Shown one piece after another: positions 49,168 through 60,509 of a stretch of DNA of 64,000 bases; position 1 is the first letter of the stretch, and each line of letters begins with the position of its first letter. This stretch comes from Clytia hemisphaerica (taxonomy: Eukaryota > Cnidaria > Hydrozoa > Leptothecata > Clytiidae), in the NCBI GenBank assembly GCA_902728285.1, contig CACVBU010000575.1, positions 321,298-385,297 on the forward strand, written 5' to 3'. The notes beneath the pieces were generated by a model that saw only the letters and a list, made by a program, of their open reading frames with translations, was not told the DNA's origin and ran no database searches. The position numbers and the translations under genes are program-made.

Positions 49168-49903
49168 AAACTTACATGCTTAATTAGGCTATTCCATTTT
49201 TAATCCTGGCTGGGGTATCAAAACTTTTCCAGGGCAAGGGGGTTTAAGCTTGGAACTTATAAGGGGTTTTTGTTCATTTTTTATGTTTTCCAAGGGAATC
49301 ATTGAAGGTTTCTAGGCCCTTCCAGAGGTCATTTAAGATTTCCAGGGGGTTCTTTCCTTTTAAGCTGCCATCAATAGTTCTAGCCCCGTTTTCACAAAAT
49401 TTTACTCTCCTGAGGGTTTTCTACCTCTTAAAATATTGATAGCTTGTCAGTCTAAGCTTAAACTTCTATATCATGATTAGAAACTAGGCTAGTCCTACCT
49501 CTTTTATCTTTCCTTTCACAACAATACAATGCTGACAAGTTGACACAACACATTGAGTGCAATCCCTGAGAGAAGTTTATAACAAAATCTACAACAAAAA
49601 GGAAAGTGATCTCTTCTACTGATTGCTTCCTATGCCAGCGTTCCTTTGCAGCTGTGTATTAAATTTCCACCAATGCGGTTGCTGCATTTCAAATGGCCTT
49701 TCTTTTTGGCACCCGGGGCTTCTCAGTGTCGTTGCATATTTGTTTCAATCCGTGATCCTAAAAGGCTTACGTTTTTCCTCATCTTCAATTTACTGAAGAA
49801 AGCAGGAATTTGATGCGAGAGTTAGATTGTCAACAAAAACTGCCGTAAAAATCATTGATTAAAAGAAGAACTTAAGATCTTAAATATTTTCATTTTGAAG
49901 AAT

Positions 49904-50389
49904 CATAGTGTCCTAGTAGGTTGGTTCCCCCCCTAGAAAATGGAAAAAAATCCCTCTCCCCCCCCCCCCCCCCTTTTAAATCCCCCCCCTGAGATTTGAA
50001 AAAAATCCCCCCCCCCCTAGAAATTTTTTTTTTCAATTTGCTCTTGATGCTTCTATTCACGTTATCTCTGTTATATATACAATGAAAAATTGAAAAAAAG
50101 TTTCCACAGAGTGAAATGAAAAGTTAAAAATGAACTGCTAGTGAAAGATAACTTCTAATCAATTTATTTACAAAGCGATAGGCCACACCAGAAAGATTTC
50201 CACAGTAGAAAAAAATAATGTCCCCAGATTTTTTCTCCCCCCCCCCCCCTAGACTTTTTGGGGCCATTTTTTCTCCCCCCCCTTTTGATTACCCCCCCTA
50301 GATTTTTGAAAACGATTTTGCCCCCCCCCTTTCCTATTTTCTGAAAAAAAAATTCCCCCCCCCTTTTAAAAGGGGGGGAGGACACTATG
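49904..50389. mobile_element. 486-bp element full of poly-C tracts
   Basis: Inverted ends CATAGTGTCCT, flanked by AGAAT on both sides (49899-49903, 50390-50394). At least nine runs of seven or more C alternate with A/T-rich blocks such as CCCTAGAAA and TTTTGAAAA. No coding potential. Confidence 0.72.
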
Positions 50390-50576
50390 AGAATTGGTGC
50401 AAAAAAGTGAAACATAGAAAAGTTTATTTTTCATTGCATTTTAATCGAAATGGGGGATTTGGGAAATTTTTTACGTTTTATTTTTTGCGCAAACCCCTGT
50501 AACTATGGGTGAGCACCTCGTTGCTAAGATGTTGGCTTGAAATCGAAAATGAAACCACTGAAAACAAAAAGTAAAA

Positions 50577-50908
50577 TCAGCCCGTACTTGAAATCCTGTA
50601 ATCTTGATATAATGAGTTTAAGTCTAAACTGCTTGTAAAGAAATTTGAAAAAAATAATTTACTGTCAGCCAAATAACGTTTACTCTTGCACCATGGCTGG
50701 TAATTTTCCACCTCGAATTTATTCGTAATGTAGCTTCCTAAATATTTCAAATCTTCAACACAAAGACTGGCAAGAGATAACTGATTCAACATCTTAAATG
50801 TTGTTGTATGAGTGGGACACAAACACTCTGTTGTATTTCCAGTAATGAGGTTGAATTGACGTGAAAAGTCAGTCAGGAGTTGACCGTTTGGATTTTGTAC
50901 ATGAACAG
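50577..50908 (-). pseudogene. Degenerate LINE fragment
   Basis: One open frame on the minus strand contains NPNGQLLTDFSRQFNLITGN (endonuclease-like) followed directly by VEDLKYLGSYI (reverse-transcriptase-like). The two parts are normally hundreds of residues apart, so the copy carries a large internal deletion. It ends about 100 bp before the RAD21 start exon. Assignment rests on short motifs only. Confidence 0.45.
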
Positions 50909-51034
50909 AGGAAATACCTTCAATTTTAGTTTACCAAGTTACCAAGTTTTTAATTATTGATAACATTAATAAGTTATGAAAAAATGAGTAATAAAGCAAT
51001 TTTTTATTTTTCAGAGAAGAAAAAAAGCTGAAAA

Positions 51035-54000
51035 ATGTTTTACGCAAATTTCGTATTGGCCAAAAAGGGTCCACTTGCCAGAGTATGGTTAGCAGCGCAT
51101 TGGGAGAAGAAGTTAAGCAAGACACATGTTTTTGAAACTGACTTACAAAGCTCTATTGAGAGCATTATATCACCAAAAGTGAAAATTGCCCTTAGGACTT
51201 CTGGACATTTACTACTTGGCGTTGTACGCATATATTCACGAAAAGCTAAATATTTATTAGCTGACTGTACAGAGGCATTGATTAAAATTAAGATGGCTTT
51301 TAGGCCTGATGTTGTTGATTTACCCATTGATAATCAAAAAGCTGCTGCCTCTGCAATTACACTTCCAGAATTTCAAGAGTGGGACGCAATGGTCAACAAT
51401 ATGGGGTAAGTAAAAATTTTGAGATATGTTTTTAATAATAAATTTTTATCAAGTGTGCGCTATTCAGCTGTCGAAAGTGCTCAATGGTATCAAGTATTAG
51501 TGAAATTCAATGAATTAAGTCATTACATCAATATTTATTCATATTGCTTTTCTTATATTTCAAATTAAGTCCGTTCTTATTTTCAAGAAATTTTTCCTCC
51601 TTTGTCTGTCTGTACATCCCAGGGAGGCTACAGTATATCATTTCAACAATTCCAGGCTTTTGAACAGTCAATCAACATTCCCTTTGCTTTTTGGAATTAA
51701 GTTTGTGTTTATGGAGTGCTTTATATAAATTTAGAACAGTGAAATCATGGTTTCAATTCAATCACACTCCCTGGGGATTTTATTATTCCTTGAACACCTC
51801 ATTATGCAGTGTGAAATGATTTAGAGTTTTATTTTAAATTTGATTCAAATATTTGTATCTCTCTTACTTTTCACTCAAGAGTTTCGCTAGAGTTTAAACA
51901 CATTTTTACCAAAGATGTCATATTCATATTTGCAAAATCTCAAATCAATCAGACGAACATTTCAAAAGTCATAAAGATTTTTCGCTTTTTGGGGCCTCTT
52001 TACCCAAGTTTCTCGAAGGGTTAATTTACATACATTTTGCTTTATTATGTTAAATTAACTTAAGTATTACAATTAGCTTGAATATATCAATGTTTCTTTA
52101 CCTTTTTAGCAAATTTGACATCACAGTGACGCTCCAAAACAATCAATGTCGAGTTGAAGAAATCACAATGAAAGAAGATTTATTCTCATCAAGGTTTGTC
52201 ACTTTACCCACTCTCTTTTGCACTGTAATTTGAAATTGTCGGCAAAAATATTATAGGTTATTTCACTTCATAAAGAGATAAACAGAATGCAAGATGATAA
52301 GATAAGAATCCATTGTTAGAGATTTCAGATTTTAGGGTTATCTCAACCTGAGAAAAGAATTAAACAAAAAGATTTGGAGGTTCTGGTTAGGACCATGAAG
52401 TAATCTACATGCAAAAGATCTCAAACCAAATCAGATATTATCCCTTTAAAATGAGTACCTGTGTAGGTCAAGCATTTCTTCAATTTTTGGATTATCAGGA
52501 CGTTGTTATTTGAGTGCTTAATTCATTGCAATTTTGAATTGACCAATTGTGATGAATCATCTTGTATTATTTTCACCGTAGGTATCTGTCAAATGATAAT
52601 TTCTTTGGTGATGTGCCCTTTGGAGAGACAAGTGATGGGGAAATTATGCGTGATGAAGTCACAATGGATCACACTCTGAACAATTTGACGGCAGATGTCT
52701 CAAAAACACACCTTGAAGAAGATGAAACAGGACTCAAAGATAAATCATCCTTGTCATTGAACCAAAGTAACCTAGGTAAATGGATAATCTAGTTAGTAGT
52801 AGATAAAGCAAAGGTTGTTAGATATACACTTTTCAATCTAGTAGCATCACAGAGGACTTGAATTCTACCAAGGTTGAATGGCTTTAAACTGTTATTGGTG
52901 CAAAGCGTGATAGTTATGTACAGAAATTATAATTAATATTGTCTTTAATATTTTCTTCAGAACTTGCATTAAATGATCCAATGATGGAGGATGTTGGATT
53001 CGGAGCAGGTGAAGGGTTGGATTTTCTTGAAGATTTTGGTGAGGTAAACGGTCTTGATGAAGATCTGGATAAAGTAGCTCCCATTGAAGATCTAGACGAA
53101 ACTTTGAAAGATAAAGAAAAGGAGAAAGAAAGAGAGGATCAGGAAGCTGCTGATCGATCAGTTGCTGAAGCTGTGGCTGAACTAACTGGTGAAAAGGAGA
53201 CAGTTGTTGACCCTGAACCTGTTTTAGATGAAGATGATGTGGATAATGAAGCAATTGTTCCTGATCAACCAACTGGTAAGTGATTGAATTATTTCAGTAG
53301 TAAACATTCAGTGTCTTATAAGTAGAACTAGGAAAATGAAAAAGGAACCTGTTCTTATAGTTATTTAACTATTGCAGGTGAAATGGAATATGAAATAGAT
53401 ATGAATAACTTTTGTGGTACTTTTTTCACAGTTGACATCCACCTTTTTAAGTGTTGTGTGACCAGTGTGATTTTGTTTGCCTAATAAGAGGAGAGGGTCA
53501 AAATATGAAATTTGCTACAGTATGTGCCCAATGAACATAATTCTCAGCTACCTCAACCATATCTGCAACCACAGTCGGAGGCAACCCGAAGGCTCCTCTT
53601 TCAATAGCTATCTAACCAAAGGTGCCACTCTTTCTCCCTGGATTGCTCCACTTACCCTTGACCATTCTCTTAATTGCTGAGCATCAAGCAGAGGGACAGA
53701 CATAAGTATCATTTTGAAAATTTTTGGTATGACCGGCTGAGGGCCGAACCCACAACCTTGAACACCATAGTAGGATGCTCTACCGCTGCACTACGGTCGC
53801 TATATCTATACATGAATCGATGTAAATTTTTTGAGATTTCAAGTTTGGACTAGGAGAATTCCATAAACATAATGTATTTTAGCTCTGTATCCTTTGTTGT
53901 AGACAGAGGCTTATTCTATCAATTTTTCCCTAGAAACCGCCACAACTGGTATGGAGACGACATTGTTCTACACTGAAGCCGTTGCATTGGAACCAGTGGA

Positions 54001-55148
54001 AGTGACTGTTGGTAAAGAGAAAAGAAAGAAGAGGAAAAGAAAGCTTGTTGTGGACAATGAGAAAATTATACAAAGAGATCAAATGAAGAAACAGATTGAG
54101 AGTTATGACGACTTGGTGAAGGCAGCTGTTGTGGCTCCACCCACACGATGGAGGTATTTGAACTTTTCTTCCATTCCATAATAAATTTCAAATTTCCAGC
54201 CTTCAACATGAAAAAACTAACATGCATGTCACACTTCCCAAAATATTTCTTTATCCATATGAATTTCAAGTCCCCACCTTATGCATGAGAAAACAAACGT
54301 GAATGCTACACTTCCCTAAAACATATTCAAATTCCCTATAGTATAGATATTATTAAGATTTTAAGAACTTGGGGTTGGTTGTGCATTCGTGCTTGTAGCT
54401 TTATTATTTTGTATCTTTCATCTTTCGTAGAATGTCTGCACTCGATGTAACAGCTAAAATGTTATTCGACCGACCCATCTCCTTCAAGAGCAAAAAAGCA
54501 AGACTAGAAGAGCTTTACAAAGCACATCAAACAACCAAAATTCCTGAAGATTTGATCATCCCTTCCTCTCAAGAAGACGAAGAAGTCCAACTCGAGGATC
54601 CTACAGAAATTTTACGCGAGGCTGACGAAAACGCTACTAATCTACCGGAACTTACAGTCGAGAATACAGATATCCAAGAGACCATCCTCCCAGAGGAACA
54701 AGAAGAAGAGAGATTCGAACCACCGATAGACGATATACCTCCTCCTATGGACATTGATATGGAAAACCCAGACCAAGAGAACGATATAACCGTCCCACCA
54801 CCCTTCCAACTTGACGTGACCGAGAAAACCATAAACGAAACGGTGAACGAGAGCAGCGCAAAGGAGACTGAAGACGAAGAGCCGGAAGCTGAGAAAACTG
54901 ATCAACAAGATAAACGGTGGACCAAACGTACACAACAGACTCTCAATTTATTAGAAAAAACATTGAAAAAGAAATCAGCTCCAGTAAATTTTAAAGACTT
55001 GACTAAGAAATATAATCGTAAACAAGCGACACATAGGTTTTACACATTATTAACTCTCAGTAAAGAGAAATGTATTACAGTTGAACAAGATGGTTTGTTT
55101 GCTGATATTTTGATCCACCCTGGGGAGAGATTCAATTCATATTCCTAA
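51035..55148 (+). CDS. RAD21: RAD21/SCC1, cohesin kleisin subunit
   Basis: Kleisin that bridges SMC3 and SMC1 in the cohesin ring and is cut by separase at anaphase. Six coding exons in phase: 51035-51405, 52110-52193, 52582-52775, 52961-53275, 53934-54153, 54431-55148 (stop TAA), 633 aa; human RAD21 is 631. The N-terminal SMC3-binding domain is almost vertebrate-like ([34 protein letters not shown]). A separase-type site EIMR lies at residues 172-175, matching human EIMR at 172. A second ExxR, EILR, is at about 454-457, near human site 450. The middle is acidic and disordered. The C-terminal winged helix for SMC1 is about 556-630 ([25 protein letters not shown]). An acceptor at 51013-51014 shows that the start codon lies in exon 2 or later, so a 5' untranslated exon lies upstream. 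Confidence 0.97.
53573..53801 (-). mobile_element. tRNA-derived SINE in a RAD21 intron
   Basis: The minus-strand head has A box TAGTGCAGCGG and B box GGTTCGGCCCT, and is very close to the tRNA-like head at 2140. The body ends with TATTGAAAGAGGAGCC and TCGGGTTGCCTCCGAC, shared with the fragment at 11212. It lies in the intron before RAD21 exon 53934. No firm target duplication was found. Confidence 0.7.
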
Positions 55149-57856
55149 AACTGTTTTAAAAACCATGCCGGATTATATTTTATGATGGCAGTTCTTTTAA
55201 CTTATTGGTGTACATATACCGAACGACCAACCCGGTTTAACCTGAAAATCCTACCGGCCTTATGCTTGACAATATACACCCGCGAGAAAACAACAATCGT
55301 ACTAATTTGCTGCAAAAAAACGATTTACAAGATATATTATGATGATATTTTATTGATTTTAACCATGTTCAAATTTTTTTTTCACAATTCATCAAACTCT
55401 AAATTTTTTCATCTCTATTTTCATATATACCACCATCTCTAACTCTAACGATTATAATATTTTATCAAAAAAGTTTTTAGAATCCTAATATTTTGAACAT
55501 TATTATATTTCTGTGATAAGAATAAGACACAGGCAGAAGGAATATTCCAAATCAATCAGGAAAGTAAGGGGCTTAAACTCCTTATTTTGACCTTGATTTC
55601 ATAGTTAGGCTTAGGCGTATTTTATGTTAATTATTTTGTTTTATAATTTTCGTTCTTAGAAATTTTCCCTTTTATATATTTTTTTTTCTGGTATGTTATG
55701 TAGCAGGCAAGTTTGTGAAAAGGTCTGCTAAATGCTTAGGAAAGTTTGCATTAAATCAAATGACATTACATTACAGCCTGAATGTCTCGCAGAATCTTTA
55801 ACTTCTAATTCACGAAGAAGGAATGTTTCGGCTTTTGGGAATGGCTTGGCTTCGCCGTAATTGATAAAAGTTTACTGCACAGTAAATATTATATGTCATT
55901 CAAGGATCCTCCGCGAATCAATTTTCATAATAAATTTAGGTTTTGTACTAGTTGAGCATTCTAGAGAGTAAGTATCCAGGCCTTTCATCAAGTCGTCTGC
56001 TTTTTTATTGTAGAGAATTTTTTAATGTTTAAATGCGTTTTAGCCTGTATCATTGATTTTTTGCTTTGTTTTCATTTTTGGTTACATTGTAAGTATTATT
56101 ATCATTAGCATCAGCGATATTTTAAATCTTTCGATATTATTATTATATGAAAATAAAAAGAAACTTGTATTTTGTATTTGCTCACTACTTACTTGTACAG
56201 GGATATTAAACATTTTAAAAGAAAATTGAGTTGAAAAAAAATAATACATTTTTTTTCTGCATAAATTTGACATAAAAACTTGGACTTCAGTACAATTTGA
56301 AGTATTTGCTACTGAAATTTTATGAAATTTATCATTATTTTTCTGATTTTTTGGAAAATTTCGGCCGTCATTTTTGAAAAAGATATTGGTAAAAAAACCT
56401 GAGTTGCTGTTTCATACCTTTTGAATTTGATAACTCTCTCACGAAGAGAATTCTTTCACAATTTTAAAAAGCATTACCATAGAGATAAGCGAAAAGTGAG
56501 ATTTTTTTGACGAAATGCGAAGTCTTTTTCGCTTTCGACTGTATTTTTCTTTAGATTTTGAGCTGTTGCGTTACATGGTCTCGGAAATCGTTTTATGGCC
56601 TGGCTGCCCATTTTAAGACTTGATTCTCGAAGATTTTTTGTGGGAAGAACTGATTCGCTAAAGGTATGTTTACATCCTTTCCTCGGTTTTCCTAAAGGCC
56701 TGCTTACACCTCAAATTCGAATGCCAACATTCGAAAATTATCGCTTTCGAATGTTTTCTTCTTGTTAAAAAACGTGTACATTCCATTTTGCGAGGATGTG
56801 CATGCGAGGTGGAGGTGGGCGGAGAAGAAGCAAATTCCTGAAAAGTTGCTTGATAAACTTTTTTCTTACACATGTGAATCAAAGCTACTGCATCTATTTT
56901 AATCTGTCTATTTTGGTATCAAAAGAGGTATAAATGATTTATTCTGATCTCGTTTATGTTTTTGTTGAATTTTGCTCCACACAAAAGAAACATGGCTGGC
57001 CCTGACTGTTCAGACCATGTGTTGGCTGTTGCTGCTCTGCTGCAGTTGTTCTGGTTGTTCCTTGTTTGATATATATATGTGAAGAAATAAGAATTTCTGT
57101 CCAACTATATTCACTCAGGAGATGTGGGTGGCAGAGCAGCATATGCATTTCGGCCTTATTAGGACTCGTCAGCACTGCATACTGTATATGTACTGTATAT
57201 GTACAGCACTGCATACTGTATACATGTATATATACAATAAGAAAGCTTAATTCCAGTTTTTTTAGGTTTTGCTCAGTTTCTGTATAAATCACGTGATTTA
57301 TGTTTACATTGTAGCATGCCCAAAAAGATTTTGATTCCCGCGGGTTTTCTTCAAAAAAAGAATTTTACAACAAGATTATAAAGCTGCGAGCAAAAACTTG
57401 TGAGAGAGTTAAAGAGTGTTGTGGGGAAAGAAAATCACAAACTGGCTGTAAATTATAAAGAATTATAATTTGTTCAAGTGTTAATAGCTTTTATGTGAGC
57501 AATCAAAAGTATCTATTGTGCTATTTATCAAAAGTTAATAAGAGCGAGTATTGAAACAAAAAGGATTTGGTTGTGACTTGTTTTGAAAAAAACGTGAAGA
57601 GATTTTTACAAATTATACATATGTGCACAGCAGTGCTGCAAATAACGGCCGGTGACCGGTAATTACCGGTCATTTCGTAGTTTCTACCGGCCAATCTGAA
57701 GCTCAATCTTTCATTTTGTCCGGTTAAAATTTAAAGACTAGAGGCTTAGATAAATACTTAATAACGTTTCCAATTAAAAGAGGAATAGATTTTGAATTAA
57801 TACAGGTGTTTAGCCAATCTAAAGGTCATTTCAGACTTTTCTAATGGGGTTCTGCC
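55149..57856. other. RAD21 3' flank, no gene seen
   Basis: Starts with the RAD21 3' UTR, whose poly(A) site I could not fix. The rest is AT-rich, with no protein similarity recognised on either strand. A short TACTGTATATG cluster lies at about 57180-57235. Confidence 0.5.
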
Positions 57857-58650
57857 GGGTTGGTGTAATTTAAGATGCACGATCTAACGATTTACGATTC
57901 ACGATGCGCGATCCATGCATAACATATGCTGATTATTCCTAATAATTATCATAAAACTTAAATTATATAACATAATTCTAAAACAATGGCATAATCTTTT
58001 CTCGCTTTTGTTTACCACGGTAAATTCATGCAACAAAAAAGAAATAAGTAAGCAATAGAACCACGAATAATTACGACCGTAAAATTATGAAAAAAACTAA
58101 CTTGCATAATAATGTTGATAATGGAAGCTACCTTGTGAACATCTTACTATAGACAGAGAGTGAAAGTAAACAATGCACAAGAAATATTTTTGCTCTCCTC
58201 AGTTTTAACAATCATAATCGAATATAGGAATTTCTTTCTTAAAGTGCAAATAAAATAATATATTGGCTAACAATATGTTTTGCGGACCATAATGTACGAA
58301 GCAAAAAACGGGTGCTCTATTATGAGAAAGAATTTTCTTTCGGTAAACAATTCCCCTATATTGAAATTGATTCAAGCTATGAAAAAGAGAGAGTACAGAA
58401 GGTGGATGCACGTGGCCTTCACTTTCTTTTGATCTATAACTGAATTTAAATTGAAAAGAGAATAATTTGTATAATCTAACATAAATGATGTTTTTAAAAA
58501 TAATTGAGTTTCAGCGAATGAAAGTTTGTAAATTGCCTAAATATTTTATCATGATTAGCATAATTACGCATAAATTAACATATTTTATGCACGGATCGCG
58601 AATCGTGCATCGTAAATCGTTAGATCGTGCATCTTAAATTACACCAACCC
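57857..58650. mobile_element. 794-bp MULE-like non-autonomous element
   Basis: Long terminal inverted repeats of about 65 bp (GGGTTGGTGTAATTTAAGAT, then GCACGATCTAACGATTTACG) with few mismatches, flanked by an exact 9-bp duplication GGTTCTGCC (57848-57856, 58651-58659). Nine-base duplications and long TIRs fit Mutator-like elements. The interior is AT-rich and non-coding. Confidence 0.9.
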
Positions 58651-59038
58651 GGTTCTGCCAGACCCCCTGCTCAGACCCCCTGCTCAAATTATTTTCGTTG
58701 CACTCAAAATATTACCGGCCAACTGAAATTTCCTTATTTGCAGCACTGACAGAGGCAGAACGGTGGTGGAAAGAAGTTGTTTGGATGGTATTTTACTTGT
58801 AAGGGTTTGTTGTTTTTTGTTACTCAATATTGCAACAAAAAAATTATTGTTAACATTCATGCATTTGTGGCAATTTGTTTTCTGGTTTGAGGTATAGTCA
58901 TGTTTAGTTTTTTGGTTAATGAATGAATACCAGTAAAAGTCTTTAAAATGAAAGTTCAGGGGAGTGCCAGTCGAAAATAATTTCAAAATAATCAATATTT
59001 CACCCTTTAGAAATTTTTGGAGAGATTTTAAGAAATCG

Positions 59039-59338
59039 CCCGGGGGGGGGGTACTACCCTTGTCGACCGACGGGGGTGCTCCGCTGAGGTTCGAAAAATG
59101 GACCCTACGTGGGACTCAAAATTTGCGAAAAAAGTGACCCTGAATGGGACTAAAATTCCAAAATTTTCTCAAATGTTCTATTTTTTCCCCAAATTTTCCA
59201 AAAATAGGCACCCTACGAGGGACTGATTTTTCTATTTTGGTGTTTTTGCGACCCTACCTGGGACTCGTGGAGGTTAAAAAAGGTACCCTAACCAGCGGAG
59301 CATCCCCGTAACCCATCTTGCCCTAGTACCCCCCCGGG
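59039..59338. mobile_element. CCCGGG-ended MITE, copy 3 (different body)
   Basis: 300 bp, ends CCCGGGGGGGGGGTACTA (left) and CCCGGGGGGGTACTAGGG (right, complement). The exact 8-bp duplication is AGAAATCG (59031-59038, 59339-59346). The body repeats GGGACT and ACCCTA-type motifs instead of CACTGTAAGGGT, so it shares only the termini and target size with copies 1 and 2. Confidence 0.88.
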
Positions 59339-59382
59339 AGAAATCGTTTTTGCCCCTTTTTGGACCCGAGGTCTAAGCTGTA

Positions 59383-59981
59383 CGTTTTTTTATAAGAACA
59401 TCCAGACTTTTTAAAGCATGCAAATGTTTTTAACTTTGAGTGATAAGCCTAAACCCCGGGGGGGGGCACTCGATCTGAAAATGACCATACGTTCGGCCCA
59501 AAATTTGGCTTCTAAAATCGGACCCTTACAGTGCACTTTTTCAAAATTTCTTGCCCGTAGCCCGTAAGGGCGAAAATTTTTGCAATTTTCCAAGAAAATG
59601 TGGAATTTTTCCTCCAAAATTGACCAATTTTGTGCCAATTTTACCAAAAAATTGGTCTTTTATCACAATTTCCTACCCTTACAGTGCAGTTCAGTGCAGT
59701 TTTGTAATTTCCTACCCTTACAGTGCACTAGCTGAACTATGAAAAACCTACCCTTAAGGGCCGAACGTCTGGTAGGTCATTTACCTTGAGTGCCCCCCCC
59801 CCCGGGGCCTAAACTGTTCTTAACATGTTTTCTTTTCACCATTTTATGAGTATATTTGTCCATTTTCCTAAGAAATTGAGTGTTCTAGGGTCTACAAAGG
59901 CTTGAAATGTTCTTAACTTGTTCTTAACAATTTCGCCATCGAAGCCTTATGTTCTTACATAGTTTGTTCTTATAAAAAACG
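59383..59981. mobile_element. Tc1/mariner-like MITE interrupted by a CCCGGG MITE
   Basis: Ends CGTTTTTTTATAAGAACA and its inverted CTTATAAAAAACG are flanked by TA (59381-59382, 59982-59983). It contains the insertion at 59455-59806. Its right part has GTTCTTACATAGTTTGTTC and CATCGAAGCCTTA, shared with the intact copy at 60351-60507. Confidence 0.75.
59455..59806. mobile_element. CCCGGG-ended MITE, copy 2, nested
   Basis: 352 bp bounded by CCCGGG at both ends and an exact 8-bp duplication GCCTAAAC (59447-59454, 59807-59814). The body carries CCCTTACAGTGCA repeats, the complement of the CACTGTAAGGGT repeats of copy 1 at 3448-3776. Confidence 0.9.
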
Positions 59982-60054
59982 TATAAAACCGTTCAATTTC
60001 GACTGCACGTCCCCGTCGATCGTCATTCTTTGTACCGGCCCCACAGTTCGGTCC

Positions 60055-60339
60055 ATTGAGTTTAAAGCCCGAAGGGCTAAAGTTCAATCTCTAACCTTTC
60101 TCAGACAAGAAAAAGTGAAGCCTTAAAAAATGCGCCGCATTTTTGACGACAGATTGAATCTAGCAATTCCTTTGTTTACGATTGATATTTTTTTCGAAAT
60201 TTAGCGGTAAATTTTAGTTTGTTCATTTGCGTAAAAACCAGGCGAGCCGCTCAAGGCCGCGCAACTTCGGTAGGATTTGTTGGCTTCAAATCCTACCAAA
60301 GAGATTGACTTCTAGCCCTTCGGGCTTATACTTCATTGG
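60055..60339. mobile_element. AGCCCGAAGGGCTA MITE, copy 2
   Basis: Ends ATTGAGTTTAAAGCCCGAAG and inverted GCCCTTCGGGCTTATACTTC, flanked by TTCGGTCC on both sides (60047-60054, 60340-60347). It is followed two bases later by another MITE. Confidence 0.8.
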
Positions 60340-60350
60340 TTCGGTCCATA

Positions 60351-60507
60351 CACGTTTATTTATAAGAACAAACTATATAAGAATATAAGGCTTCGATGGC
60401 CAAAATGTCAAAAAGAAATTAATAACATTTAACAGTTAAGAACGTTCTTAGTGTTTTGGCCATAGAAGCCAAAGTTCTTACATAGTTTGTTCTTATAAAA
60501 AAACGTG
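60351..60507. mobile_element. 157-bp Tc1/mariner-like MITE
   Basis: CACGTTTATTTATAAGAACA at the left and its inverted counterpart at the right, arms of about 55 bp including GGCTTCGATGGCCAAAA, flanked by TA on both sides. Same family as the interrupted element 59383-59981. Confidence 0.85.
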
Positions 60508-60509
60508 TA

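Noticed and set aside
52892-53272. Glutamine/leucine-rich minus-strand frame
   Set aside because: Antisense shadow of the acidic RAD21 exon 52961-53275.
54569-54935. Minus-strand frames opposite the last RAD21 exon
   Set aside because: Antisense shadows; serine-rich translation arises from the acidic coding strand.
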